Below, piece after piece: positions 35,944-47,586 of a DNA stretch of 64,000 nucleotides. This stretch comes from Solen grandis (taxonomy: Eukaryota > Mollusca > Bivalvia > Adapedonta > Solenidae). The stretch is from the NCBI GenBank assembly GCA_021229015.1, contig CM037795.1:20230889-20294888 (forward strand), in the 5' to 3' direction. Position 1 is the stretch's first letter. Each line of letters opens with the position of its first letter. The position numbers and the translations under genes were made by a program. A model generated the notes under the pieces. That model was not told where the DNA came from and made no database searches. It was given only the letters and a program-made list of their open reading frames with translations.

Positions 35944-35947
<4 letters not shown>
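34896..35947. other. Intergenic, upstream of GT62 copy 1
   Basis: AT-rich sequence with no supportable gene. It would contain the promoter or an upstream exon of copy 1 if that gene is active; I cannot identify either. Confidence 0.45.

Positions 35948-35987
<40 letters not shown>
35948..35987. repeat. (GT)n microsatellite
   Basis: About 20 uninterrupted GT units directly before the SINE fossil at 35990. Confidence 0.95.
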
Positions 35988-35989
<2 letters not shown>

Positions 35990-35990
<1 letters not shown>

Positions 35991-36250
35991 CTCACCGACA
36001 ATATTTCAGTTACTTCTGATCCTTGGTCTACTTGAAAATGATAAGTACTTCCTGCCTACGATATTATGCCGCAGACGAGTGGCATGATTCTACACCAAGT
36101 AACATTCTCAAAATTCGTGGTTCTACCCTTATATGCTGAAATCTACTCAAAGGGAGATAAATCATATCTTAATAACGGCTGTATTAGCCAGCGGATCAAA
36201 CCCGCAACCTCACGGATGCTCAGAATACTTGGTCAATAGGACTGAAGGTT
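35990..36250 (-). mobile_element. Degenerate tRNA-derived SINE, minus strand
   Basis: It aligns by eye with the intact SINE at 61032-61337: CACCGACA, GGTCTACTTG, GCCGCAGAC, GTGGCATGAT, CTACCCTTA, GGGAGATAAAT in the same order. The tRNA-like head would be at the right end, with box B seen as the complement of ATCAAACCC. It is heavily diverged, so an old insertion. Confidence 0.65.
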
Positions 36251-36949
36251 TGTTGTTTATTGTGCAATAATATGAGCAAATATATATGTTTTAGGATAAA
36301 CATTAATATTAGAGTCATGGTGTTTTATTTTGTGGATTTAAAGGGTTGATTGAAAATGATATATGAATATTAAAACAATTCAAACATACGCAGATACCGG
36401 CAATATTAACGTGTAAAACAATAGCTTTAAATTTTAGCTTCGATAAACAGTCTATATAATTATGTAAATTGAATAATAAAATTTTAGAAGCCATTGGGCT
36501 TTTAAGCCCATGAGGATACAACATACTTGTACATTAACATATATTTTGATGCAATGTTTGATAAATAATACATTAAATATTCATGTCACGTCTTGAAACA
36601 TTACAGTCAGTTCACGATTTTTAAGTCAAATGACAAAATGTTTTGCATTATATCACTCTAGAATCTATATCAGTAACGAAGAAGATTGATAAGTAGATGA
36701 CAAGGTCAAAAATGCAAATCACTTCTGAGGAAATATGAAAATGCAGATAAAAATAAATCATTTATGTGCAAACTGAGCTAGCTAACAACAACATATGTTA
36801 AGATTGCAAAAAATAAAGTATTTGAAGATAAAATAAATATTCATATATACCACATGAAAAATATGTTAAAAATCACAGCCAGTGTTGTTTACATTAAAGT
36901 TTCGCAATATTAATACCACGAGAGAGAGAGAGTGTAAAGGACGTTTATT
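36251..36949. other. Intergenic, no feature recognised
   Basis: AT-rich; a short (GA)n run near 36920-36932. No gene or clear repeat boundary seen. Confidence 0.5.
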
Positions 36950-37600
36950 TATTTATATGTTTTAAATATAAATATAAAATAAAGGTCAAGGTAATATTAA
37001 AGGTAAAACTCAATGTCAAAGGTCAAAATTTGAGAAAAATACAATTCTGACCTAAATTTGTTAATTCTATTTCAATAATTTATAGAAATTGATTTTAAGG
37101 TAAACATTTTTATCGAAAATTTACATTTTGAAAGCATTTTAAAATAAACATGAATCTATTTATTGAATACCTGACATTTGTATAAAGTATATACATAATA
37201 GTGAGGTCATTATGAGCGAAAGAAAGTGATAAAAAAGGGGCATGTGGGAGAGTTATTGAAATAAGCAGTGTTGAATATCAAATTAAATCAAACAGGATTG
37301 TAGTTTGTGAAACCAACTCGTCTTGAAAATCTAAGATGGCCGCCAAGATACACATAAATATGCAAAAGTTCTTTGCAGAAAGGTTTTATTTTTTCATGAT
37401 TGCGTACGTTTATTTTCATAGAGGTCAAGGTCAAATTTAAGGTTGAATTCAAGGTCAAAACTGCAAGGAAAGTGCAATTTTGACACCAAATGGTTGGCTT
37501 TTTGTATGCAAAATTTTAAGAAGTTTCATAGATCATTTTGTAAGAAAATAAGCATTTTCATAACATGTTATATTATATTGCTAATAAAACTAGATAGATT
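36950..37600 (+). repeat. Two diverged copies of an AGGTCA-bearing repeat
   Basis: Copies at about 36975-37140 and 37415-37570 share AAGGTCAAGGT, an AAGGTAAAACTCAATGTCAAAGGTCAA-like phrase (second copy AAGGTTGAATTCAAGGTCAAAA) and an AAGCATTTT-type end. They are related in style to the AGGTCA repeats of the 29-kb array. No gene seen. Confidence 0.4.
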
Positions 37601-37621
37601 AAATGAATGCTACAAATGTTG

Positions 37622-37890
37622 CGGGGGCCTCCCTGGCCGAGAGTGTTAAGTCGCTGACTTTAACACTCACTCAGCCCCTCACCGCGTGGGTTCGAATACC
37701 GGCAGAGTCATTCGGATCTTCATGTGAGGAAGCCTTCCAGCTGGCTTGCGATAGGTCGGTGGTTCTACCCGAATGCCTCCGTGCATTTGGGGTCTTCCTC
37801 CACCTGTAATTAGTTGGATGCCGCCCGCTTTATGACTGAAATACTGTCGAAGCAACGGTTAACTCAAATAGTCAAGTCAGGCAAATTTTG
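37622..37890 (+). mobile_element. tRNA-derived SINE, plus strand
   Basis: The tRNA-like head (37622-37707) has box A TGGCCGAGAGTG (37634-37645) and box B GGGTTCGAATACC (37688-37700), best resembling a Leu/Ser-type tRNA. It is followed by a conserved-looking body (GCCTCCGTGCATTTGGGG) and a tail GCAACGGTTAACTCAAATAG that matches the GTTAAAC-type tail of mollusc SINEs. It is locally GC-rich against AT-rich flanks. Not called a tRNA gene because the acceptor stem does not pair and the body continues. Exact 3' end uncertain. Confidence 0.8.
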
Positions 37891-38440
37891 CTTATCTTGA
37901 TAGTAAAGCAAAAATAATGTTTATCCGAAGAAATATTACCAATCATTTAAAATATTTTGCAAAGAGAACAATTACGTTTTTAAACATTTTTTTTGAAGCA
38001 TTGATTTGTATATCAAGTATACCGTATATCATTTAAACAAAAGAAAAGGTCAAATGGTGTAACACATGCCATAACAAAAGCAAATCAGATCGTTCAATAG
38101 TTCAATTTGTTAGGTACTATGGAACACAGTACAAATGTTTTGGTTTTAGTGTATTATTGGGAAGTATCAGATGAATTTAAAAGAAAATTTTGTTTTTGTT
38201 TACCTGAGGTTTTGATCTTTCATGACAATACACAAGTAATACATATTATTACTGATTTTAACAATTATCGCTTAAAACACATTTTTAATGTCTTAGTAGC
38301 TCCAATTTTCGAAGAAAGAAAAAACAAACGAAAAACGGCGTCGATGTTGGCTAAGGTTTTCATTCATGTCCATTTCTCTAGAACCATCAAACATAGTCTC
38401 TTCAAAACTAGAAAACTAAGTCTTGTTCACTATAAAAAGG
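37891..38440. other. Intergenic with an unrecognised open frame
   Basis: A 125-codon frame from ATG 38119 to 38496 (+) is open but runs into the tandem repeat at 38440 and matches no family I recognise. It is probably fortuitous. Confidence 0.3.
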
Positions 38441-38870
38441 CACCCATATCAAAAGAGCAAGTAATTCTAAAATTGATTTTGGCAAAGTTATCTTAGAATT
38501 TTCTAGGTTGGTTAATTTTCTTGTTAAGCAAACTTCTCAAAATCACCAATCATATTCACTTCTAACTCGCAATACTTTTTCACTTTCAGAAATCGAACCA
38601 TTTCAAATGGGTAGATAACCATAAAATTAATTTTGCCACAATTATACCCCTTTTCAACTTTGAATTTTCTGTGCGGGATAAGTTTTTTTGTTGCTGTTGT
38701 TAAGATTAATTTTTAAAAAGAAACTGTCAGACATGGAAATACTTTGTCACTTTCAAAGCGGGAAACAATTTCAAAAGGGCAAGTAACACTTAAATTCATT
38801 TTTGCACAGTTATGTCGCTTTTCAACTTAGATTTTTCTTTGCTGTCCACTTAAAAAAGATGTCAGATTCT
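38440..38870 (+). repeat. Degenerate tandem repeat of about 160 bp, three copies
   Basis: The phrase CAAAAGAGCAAGTAATTCTA, then AAATTGATTTTGGCAAAGTTAT, recurs in changed form near 38449, 38603 and 38773. Copies two and three also share CACTTTCA and CTTTTCAACTT(A/T)GA. No gene. Confidence 0.6.
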
Positions 38871-40484
38871 CTGAAGTTTGGAATATTTGATTTTTATTCC
38901 ATACAAGTAATTATCTCAAAAAGAGTTACAGCTGGGGGATTGAAAATTCCCCCCATGTGTTTGGGCTAAATAACATATATGTATGTAAACACTAGAAATA
39001 GTATAATAGCTATATTTTTTGTCCAGCGTTAAGAAAATAGGTGCGCGCTCTTGTTATTCATTTATTGTGTATTTCATTAAAAAATTCGCTATCAAATATT
39101 TCATAGGGAAAAAAGGGGAACTGAACAGGGTGACTTTTAGGTTATATCAGGAAAACACATCAAGCAGTACAGATACATGTAGCGAAGCCTATAATTGTTA
39201 GGTTATTGCACGTGAATTAACAAAACCGCGCAAGGTTGTAGTAAGTCATTCAGTAATGTTTCCATGTTGATGTAGGTGACAACATGACAGTAAGAATGTG
39301 GATACCAAAGTATACCTGAATATATAAAACGCAGATGGCAAAGTTAATATGAATGTATTGCCCCCCCCCCCCCCCCCCCCATTTGCTACACATACTTGAA
39401 TATGTCTTGTAATGTCCCTGTAAGTATTTTTCTATCAGTTTTGCAGTATATGAAGTTCATCCGAGAAAAAGGAGGAACAAGAAAAATATAGATACAGATT
39501 ATTGCAGCTCTAAGGTGTCTGGTATCAATATACACTTCACCTCAACTTTCTTTTGTAGTCACCATCTGAACACAAACTATCATGTTGGGTTGAATGGCAA
39601 TAGTTCCAAAGCACTGTTGCAGCAATGCCTATATGTTGGATCCTTAGGCTCCCACAAACACCAGTCGAATGTGATTTATGCCTGAAAAGTGCTATGTTGG
39701 TTATTTTGTTATGATGATTCTATATTTAGACTAGATTTAGACTAGATCATATTATCTACAACCACATTTATGAAAAGAAAACAATAAAAGCCACTGGAAA
39801 CAGAATATTATTTCAACTTTCTGAAGATGACAACTTGTGACCTTAAGACTAACATCATATATATCAAGTGTGAATTTCGTTAAGTTGCATTTTCTTAAAT
39901 GAACCAAAAATGCATCTCTTGGCTTTAAATTGATTGTATCCACCATTAAAGTTAAACCAAGAGTGGTTCCACATTTTGGAAAGGTGTCAATTTCATACCT
40001 TCTAGCATGGATAACTGATTAGTGACTGATTGCATGCAATGACAGTCTTACAACGTAATCTCAACATCAGCCGGCATCTCAATTACATTTAATATTTACA
40101 TGTATAGATGGAGAAAATGAAAGAGAAGAAATGGTCATGAATGATTTAAGGTTTCTATGATTGAATAAGCCATTTCTCAGACAAGCAACTTCTCTTAATT
40201 GTTAAACTGAATTTGAAAGACTAATGTATATCTGATTACATGCCATTTAAAATATGACTCAAGATGTTCAAACTTCTCTGATGATTTCATTTTATTGGCG
40301 TAGTTTATTCGGTTAATATAGGAAGTGACTTTAAAGACAAATAAAATCAACACTTTATCGACTAACCATGATAAAATAATGTAAGGGCTCTGCATATAAA
40401 ATATATGCTTGAAGAAATGCAAACATCTGACTCAACTAAGTAGTCACTTGTGGTTTTCGACGATAATAAATCACAATATATGTA
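38871..40484. other. Intergenic with a C20 homopolymer
   Basis: AT-rich sequence with no gene recognised. A run of exactly 20 C lies at 39361-39380. Short open frames are not supported by any domain. Confidence 0.5.
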
Positions 40485-41193
40485 CAGTAAAAACTCGTTT
40501 ATAGCGAAGTTTTCGGGACCATGACATTTTGTTCGCTATATTATAGGTTCCTTGTAACCTTCATGAGGAAAAATTTCAAAACCAAAAAAACTTTTATCGA
40601 ATTTAAAAACGAATGGATTTCTGAATTGTGTATGTAGATTCTGACGAATTATTATTAATTTATCGTAATTTCATACATATTTTAATAGCCCTTCATGTAA
40701 TTATCTATTATGAAACAACCCAACTCTCACTTTTGCCATAAAACGGTATGCATCAATCCACGTTTTGACCGAACTGTTGCAATATTAAGCTAGCGATTAA
40801 ATACGGACAGGAAAAATATGCCTATTGAATCTACAACACAGTGTCCATGTTTATACACGCAGGTACACACACTCAGATGCACTACATATAAAATACACAC
40901 TGTGTCCTTCGAAAATAACAATGGATAAACTTCTATTTTTCGGACACGGGTGAGGAGTGAAAACAAAACTCTATCGGCGAGGATGGAATCGATTTTCAAA
41001 GTTTACTTTAAACATATAAATTACATTTGAAAATGCTGGATTAGGGTAAAAAATATGCTCCTATTAAGCAAGTACGCTATAAAAAAGACGTTACTTAAAG
41101 ATAAAGACAGGGGAAATCGGGACCTAGCGGAAGTGTTCCTTATAACCAACCGAGTGTTCGCTTTATCCGAGTTCGCTATAAAAAGGACCACTG
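40485..41193. mobile_element. MITE-like element with CAGT termini
   Basis: The left end CAGTAAAAACTCGTTTATAG, then CGAAG, and the complement of the right end, CAGTGGTCCTTTTTATAGCG, then AACTCGG, form imperfect inverted termini. Both arms repeat GTTCGCTATA-type words and GGGACC. CAGT starts and a TA before the left end resemble Tigger/pogo-type Tc1-mariner elements. The 709-bp interior has no transposase. A related fragment lies at 55825-55915. Confidence 0.6.
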
Positions 41194-42028
41194 CATAGCT
41201 AATCTCATAGCGAACGCTTATTTAAGTATTCAGCATTTCGTGCAGTAGCTCTATAAAAGATACGAAAAACGTTTTGACTCTGTATTTTAAATTGGTATTA
41301 TTTTGCATTAATTTCCTAACTCAGTACAGCCTTTGCGTATTTTTGCATGGTTTGTCGCAACACAAAAGACAGCAGGGGGATTTTTTTTTTCTTGATATAA
41401 GAACTTGTTTTAGTTGAATGTTTTTATAGGCACATGAAATACCAACATTAAATATTAGAATTCATATTTTTCAACATTTTAAGATCATCTGTTTTGTGCC
41501 ACCAAATCAGGTCCTAATTAGGCTTGAATTTTGATGTCAAGTGTACATTATCTTTCTATATATAGAGCTAAATATTTGTTTGAAAAGTCTATAGTAAAAC
41601 AATATAATTCTCAAAACTTTTCAAGTTCAAGTATTTGTGCATTGCGTACTGAATGAAAAAAGCATAGGCCTAGTTCCAATATACAATATGTTTATTTCCT
41701 GACAAAATATAGAAACATACAAAAATATTTTTTTAATTATTTGTTATTTGACCTATGTTAAATACATATACATACTTATATACTATAATATGCATAACAA
41801 ACCAATACTTAAATGAATAAACTAGTTCTATATCTAATCTTAAATATTACATAATCATATATAAGATCTTTCTACACAGAACATTTTAATCCGTATATTT
41901 CCTTAAGATTATAATTTTGCAGAAGAACTATGAATTTTACACTAACGAAGTTTATCCTATTATCCTATATCCCCTTTGACCTTGACGTTTGTTGAATGAT
42001 ATATACCTTTTTAATTCATTATATAATA
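41194..42028. other. Intergenic, no feature recognised
   Basis: AT-rich sequence ending at the assembly gap. No gene seen. Confidence 0.5.
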
Positions 42029-42128
42029 NNNNNNNNNNNNNNNNNNNNNNNNNNNNNNNNNNNNNNNNNNNNNNNNNNNNNNNNNNNNNNNNNNNNNNNN
42101 NNNNNNNNNNNNNNNNNNNNNNNNNNNN
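42029..42128. other. Assembly gap of 100 N
   Basis: Exactly 100 undetermined bases, the conventional placeholder for a gap of unknown size. Distances across it, including the spacing of the two glycosyltransferase genes, are therefore minimal estimates. Confidence 1.
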
Positions 42129-43654
42129 TCACAATCATTTTCATCATCCATGATATACCAAACAAATGACATAGTGTTGTACTTTGGTGCACTTTTGACC
42201 TTGAAATTGCCCTTGAATATAAAATTGACTTTGTTTAAATTATCAATATCACCAAACGACTTATTTCAAAGAAGTTTTAATTATTTCCTTTTCCCTTTTC
42301 TTAAAATGTGTAAAACGACTATTAATTATTAACATATTTTACCTTCAACTTTTCATATAGTGACCGTCTTGGAGATCATCTTGGATTGCTCGTTATGCCA
42401 CCATTTATACCAATTTATGCCGGCAGTTTCAAAAACTACAAATTCTGGCGAACATATAACACTGCTTGTTGAAATATTTGTCCCACCTACCCCTATTTTT
42501 AAGTACCTTTTTCACTCATTGTCACCCTACCCATTGTCACCCTACCATAGGTTTATTCCACCACCTATCAGCTTTTATTTTCAGTCTACATCATGGTATT
42601 CTTAATCTTGTTAAGAATTTACAAACATTTAATTAATTGAATACCTTCAGGCTGGACTTAAAATATCGTTGTTTTTCAAATAAATATGGAATATGAAATT
42701 TTGAATTTCTGTGTAAGGTAGAAAGTCTGAAGCATATAAAGAACACATCGGTCCACATTGGCCGAGATTTGTTTTTCTCTATGTAATATTAGATAGTTTA
42801 AGGTGCTTCTCACACTATTTTTTCCTGGAGTTATATTATTTGAAATCACATAAGAAACATGAGTAATATGAGGCACTCATGTTTTTAAGTTCATATCTTC
42901 TTCTGAATGGCAGCAATTAAGACATGACCCAATACATATTACCGATCCCGAACTTCCTGCCCTGTGATACATTATCACCATCTTTCTCCAACCTTGTTGC
43001 CGAATTTGTCATTGATTGAATGAATGAATGAATTTCTTCTGTTGATGATGTATACATACTTATCCCATTCTCCAGATACAGCCGCACTTGTACTGCTCAC
43101 ACTGAACGAAATAAAGCTGCTCTCCCATAATCGGGCTATTTCTTGTTCCACTGACATCATGGTAGATAATCCAGGTTCTTTCGGTGTAAGGTTTATCGTT
43201 TTTTGTTGTTTTTGTTGTTGTTGTTGTTTGGTGTTGTTGTTTTTTGTTGTTGTTTTTTTTTGGGGGGGGGCGGATTCATTTTTTTTAATCGTTGCAAACG
43301 TATAATCCAAATATATACTGTCCAAATACATTCTCGAGTCTAAATTGATAGAGATATGTTCTGATTCAAATATACATGAACATATATAAATAAATTCACA
43401 CTTTATTGTAGTTTCATTTTATATTCGTTGATAGCAAAACCGCTTAGCATAAACTACATGTATGTCACATTATTGTACTGCACCATAGGTTTTGCGAGTA
43501 TTGTTTCGATATTTTTCTTTCAAGATGGGGCATATTTCATTAACATATTTTAACATACGAGAACATTCTTTTGTTTAGTATATATTTGGATTATACGTTT
43601 GCTACCCTAAAAAATATTTAAAAAAAAGTTACATGATACACATTCCTCTATTAT
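42129..43654. other. Intergenic, low-complexity patches
   Basis: No gene recognised. TGTCACCCTACC is repeated near 42520-42545. GAATGAATGAAT lies near 43015 and a TTGTTG-rich, then G-rich, patch lies at about 43195-43275. A 118-codon minus-strand frame through this patch (Lys/Gln/Thr/Asn-rich) is a low-complexity artefact. Confidence 0.5.
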
Positions 43655-43915
43655 TGATTTTGGTAGCAACATGTAAATATGTAAATGCGGACACTTTCTT
43701 TCATATGTCACAAAGTCAATAGTAAAATAGACTCAATTAACTGGCTATGTACCATATGTTTCATTAGCAAGATGTATCCAGAATAATCAAGCAGCATCTG
43801 TTTTATATATACATCTAAACAGATATTCTAATGTGATTTTTAAGCATAGAAATATGGTTTTGAACGAATTCGTCTAATAACGTACCCATTAAATAGGAAG
43901 ACTTATTCATTTAAA
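43655..43915 (+). repeat. Diverged duplicated segment, copy 2
   Basis: Counterpart of 31948-32215. The open frame of the first copy is interrupted here. It lies about 9.1 kb downstream of GT62 copy 2, against 1.5 kb for copy 1; the transposon and other insertions between could account for the difference. Confidence 0.5.
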
Positions 43916-44362
43916 GCTTTTTGGTGGATCATAGAGTAATATACACTGTTTCTAACTTTAAATATTACCATCGTTATTTTTATTTTTCTCGTTACAGGAC
44001 TACTTTTCTCTCCTTTACGGATCACCAGAGATTTAAAATGAAAAAAATTTGGTTGCAATGAAAGATCAATTTTGATTCACCTTATGAGGAAGAAATCAAT
44101 ATTTTCACTCTTGGCTGCGCCACTCATGGATATTAATTATTCTTCTCACTCGATGAATTTAAAATGATTATTCAATGAAACCAACTATGGCGATTTAAGA
44201 TTAAAATACATTAATGTATAAAATTCATAAAAACTAGTCAGTACGAGTTCCACCGCATCACATTACTGCACCTTCAACGTCGACATTTTTTCAATCGGCG
44301 GCCATTTTGTTTATTCATGAAATATTCTTTCCTGACTTGACGTCATAATAGACAATAAACTA

Positions 44363-44399
44363 CGGAACGCCATAGCTGTCATATGTTAACGCATTTTAA
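44363..44399 (+). repeat. Left terminal inverted repeat
   Basis: Starts CGGAACGCCATAGCTGTCAT and ends GCATTTTAA; pairs with 47548-47584. Preceded by TA. Confidence 0.85.
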
Positions 44400-45315
44400 G
44401 TTGTCATGTCAAAGCATAGTCTTGTTATGTCTTACTCTGTATTATTTTGTAAAACAATGTTTTATTGTGTTAAAAATAACTTTACATGAATATCTCTGAC
44501 TTGTCAAACCATGCTATTATTATTTTAATATTCCAGGTTAATTTGTCAAAACGATATATATCTCGGGGGCCTCTCAACCAATCTTAATGAAACTTAACAT
44601 GCTTATAGTCCACTATGAGTAGTGGTACCTCCCGAACATTGGAAATTGTGGGGTACCTAGGGAGTTAGGCCCCCACCTTCTCAAAGTTGAATTTTGCATA
44701 AAAAATATTTTTGAATGTTTCATATTTTCATTCTGACTCGTGATAAAATGGATTGAATGGTATTACTTTGATGACCCAGAGAAAGTCACTCAGGGGTCAG
44801 GCCCCACCCCCTCAATTTTTCTAATGACGTTATATTTCAAAACCGTTCAGATAACTATCCCTAATCCACATATATTCTAAATTCCTATGATGAGTTGAAT
44901 TATACCATTTTGGGGTCCCCGGGGATCACCCATGTGTCATGCATAGGAAGGTATTCTGATCATCTTTGAATATAATTATATGAGACTGTCAGGCTAATTA
45001 TGAAAAGTAGAAGGCATTGCACAATGCCAATTGCAGTAAGGTCCCAAATTATTCATGAGATTTCATCAAAATGTTGGTGCGAAAAATAAAAGATAAGCAT
45101 TTTAACTTTCTTTTCTGCTCGTATGTGTGTGTTTCAACTCAGATTTTGCCTGCATAATTTATCATTGATGTCTTAAGTTGTATAATCAGACTGTAAATAT
45201 GTTCTTTTTTCCCGTTTTTAACTTTAACTTCAGATGCACTTACATATGTATGTAATATGTTACACTGTTTACAGCTCTTTGATACACATTACAATATAAA
45301 AGATATAATATAAAA

Positions 45316-45360
45316 TTACTTTTTTAAAAGAAAAATGCATGTTGAAAAGATGAGATTATG
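45316..45360 (+). repeat. 45-bp direct repeat, left copy (LINE target duplication)
   Basis: A 45-bp sequence starting TTACTTTTTTAAAAG and ending GATGAGATTATG is repeated exactly at 46910-46954. The right copy begins at the base next to where the LINE coding frame is cut, which fits a target-site duplication. Confidence 0.8.
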
Positions 45361-46909
45361 TACAGGCATATACAACTTGCTGATTGACAAGTCATCAGGT
45401 TAGTTTAACATAATAAAGTGCATACAATACAAAAACATGTTTAAGCCAGTAAAGTCATATATAAACATGTAACTGAACAAACATGTATTGTAACATAACA
45501 CTGTTTTCAAGAGGAAGTCTATGTGTTTGACTTTATGTCATGGTAATCAGTACTACAAACCTTTACAATAATATAATAGGGATTATTTTATAATTCCTAA
45601 CATTGTCTGAGAGAGTGATATATAGTATACAATTAAAAATTGAAATATATATATATTGCAATATAATGATTAAAAAAAACGCAATAATTATTTTCTATAT
45701 CTTAATCTGAATGCATAGTATACATATTTTGCCACTTGATTAATAATAGTTGAAGATTTTGAAGACATAATACTGATAAATTTATGTTTATTTGGAAAAC
45801 TCCGGTAATAACTACTTAAATATCTGTTTCTCAGTTCCCTATATTTTGGGCAGATTAGTAAAAAGTGATACTCATTTTCTATCATTCTCATATTACATTT
45901 TGAACATATTCTATTTTCATGTAAGATATTTTCATGCCGGCCTGTCTCCACAGCTAGATCATGTGACGAGAGTCTTAATTTTGTAAATGCTCTTCTATAC
46001 TTTTTACCATTGATACGGTCTAAATATGATTCTACTTCAAAGTTGTTTTTGTATAAACTATGTGACACTAATCTATTGGAATTATTTATTGATGCATACC
46101 AAGATTGCTTATAAATATCTAGTATACGTTGTTTGATTTCTAATAAGTTAGGTATATGCGTAAACTGGTTAATCCAAATATTTTGTAACCCTATAGTATT
46201 TAGTAACTCTTTAACATTGAATGCCCAGTTTTGTCCATCATAAGAGTTTTGAATTTCAGCATCTGTCATCAGCATATTATAAATATTTGTTATTAATGGA
46301 TTATTTGATTTTAATAGCTTTATCCAATATGATATTATGATGAATTGTCGCGTAATCTTTAAAGGATAACGTCCCAGTTCCCCATAGAGACCATCTAAAT
46401 TTGTAGATTTCCTAACGTTTAATACTTTTCTTAAAAATTTACAGTGAATTTTTTCTATGTCATTGGAATTGTGGAATCCCCAAACCTGTGCGTTATAATT
46501 TAAAACAGAACCAACTAAACTATCAAATAATTTACATTTTTCAGAGACATTTAATTCAAGTTGATTAAAAATTGTAAATAAATTATGAAGTGCATAATTT
46601 GAATGAGAAGCTATACGCTTTTGTGTTCTATACCACGAACCATTTTTGAAAAAATGTATACCTAGGTATTTAAATGATTCAACTGTTTCTAATGTTTGAT
46701 CATATAATTTAAAATTAAAATGAGAGTTACGGCCCTTTTCAAATATCATGATTTTAGTTTTATTTATATTTATCTTTAAACCCCATGATTCACAATGTAG
46801 TTTTAAATCATTAAGCATTGACTGTAAGGCAGCTGGTGTTTCCGCAAATAAACAGGCGTCATCTGCGAACATAAGTATGAATATCTTAATATCGTCAATC
46901 TGAATCACT
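45361..46909 (-). mobile_element. 5'-truncated non-LTR retrotransposon (LINE)
   Basis: A 1549-bp minus-strand insertion between two 45-bp direct repeats. It holds the C-terminal part of a reverse transcriptase frame and about 330 bp of 3' sequence without a clear poly(A) tail. Part of that 3' stretch (about 45380-45420) resembles the minisatellite of the host element, so the left boundary is less certain than the right one. Confidence 0.7.
45688..46908 (-). pseudogene. LINE reverse transcriptase, C-terminal fragment
   Basis: The 406-codon frame starts inside the polymerase domain. FADD (residues 14-17) is the catalytic motif C of reverse transcriptases; motifs A and B and any endonuclease or ORF1 are missing because the element is 5'-truncated. 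Thumb-like sequence follows (KYLGIHF near 80-86). The C-terminus has C335-x2-C338-x9-H348-x4-C353, the zinc-binding motif found at the end of many LINE proteins, and the frame ends with Arg/Lys-rich FRLRYRK. The frame opens at a GTG next to the truncation point and has no start of its own. It is uninterrupted, so the insertion is probably not old, but it cannot be active. Clade not assigned. Confidence 0.8.
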
Positions 46910-46954
46910 TTACTTTTTTAAAAGAAAAATGCATGTTGAAAAGATGAGATTATG
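46910..46954 (+). repeat. 45-bp direct repeat, right copy
   Basis: Exact match to 45316-45360 and adjacent to the truncated 5' end of the LINE. Confidence 0.8.
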
Positions 46955-46984
46955 AAGAATAAAAATGAAAATCAAGGAGGTTAA

Positions 46985-47540
46985 AAAATATCAGTGTGGT
47001 TTAACATAAAAAAATGAGTTCACATGTCCTTTTGACATAATGATAACACTTATTAACAAGATAAACCATTGGTTTGACAAAATAACACGGACTGTAGACA
47101 TGATAAGATGACAGTTTGACAAACCAACAGTGCGGGTTAACATAACAACACGATGATATGAGAAGTTCACATGTCCTTTTGGCATAATAACAGTAATGAT
47201 TAACATAATGAAGCTTGGTTTAAAAATAATAATATAGCATGTTCACCAAATAAGTTAATATGACCAATCAAAAGTGTGGTTTAACATGATCACACGAGGC
47301 ATCGATATATTCACGTGTCCCGATGACATAAAAACAGATTTGACAAGTTAACAGTAAATATTAACATAACAACACGAGGCACTGAGGTAATTACGTGTCT
47401 AATTAACATGATAAAATGTTGATTTAACATAATAAGTTATTGATTCGACAAAACAACATGGAATGTAGACATAACAAGACAATGGTTTGACAAGTCAACA
47501 GTACAATGAGAAGTACACTTAAAAAAGCACCGCTTTGACA
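46985..47540 (+). repeat. Degenerate subterminal tandem repeat of about 145 bp
   Basis: TTCACATGTCCTTTTG(A/G)CATAA recurs near 47019, 47165 and, in changed form, 47310. GTG(T/C)GG(T)TTAACAT recurs near 46993, 47129 and 47274. TTTGACAA(G/A) and AACA(A)CACGAGGCA are interspersed. It lies inside the right arm of the TIR element. Confidence 0.6.
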
Positions 47541-47547
47541 AGACTAT

Positions 47548-47584
47548 TTGAAATGCGTTAACATATGACAGCTATGGCGTTCCA
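47548..47584 (-). repeat. Right terminal inverted repeat
   Basis: Complement begins TGGAACGCCATAGCTGTCAT; followed by TA at 47585-47586. Confidence 0.85.
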
Positions 47585-47586
47585 TA

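Larger units (their letters stand above)
44363..47584. mobile_element. TIR DNA transposon, non-autonomous, with nested LINE
   Basis: The ends are inverted repeats: 44363-44399 and the complement of 47548-47584 agree at about 35 of 37 bases, beginning (C/T)GGAACGCCATAGCTGTC. Both are flanked by TA (44361-44362 and 47585-47586), the target duplication of Tc1/mariner-type elements. Subterminal words (AGACATAACAAGAC, TTTGACAAGTC) are also inverted between the arms. No transposase is present. Removing the LINE and one copy of its 45-bp flanking repeat leaves about 1.63 kb. Part of the interior (about 44560-44960) resembles a GGGGTCAGGCCCC-type dispersed repeat. Confidence 0.75.

Noticed and set aside
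37622..37707. Functional tRNA-Leu/Ser gene
   Set aside because: Box A and B are good, but the acceptor stem does not pair and a SINE body and tail follow.
38107..38496. 129-codon plus-strand frame
   Set aside because: No ATG at its start, no family match and overlap with a degenerate tandem repeat.
42975..43331. 118-codon minus-strand frame and its plus-strand partner
   Set aside because: Driven by low-complexity TTG/T/G runs, with no domain.
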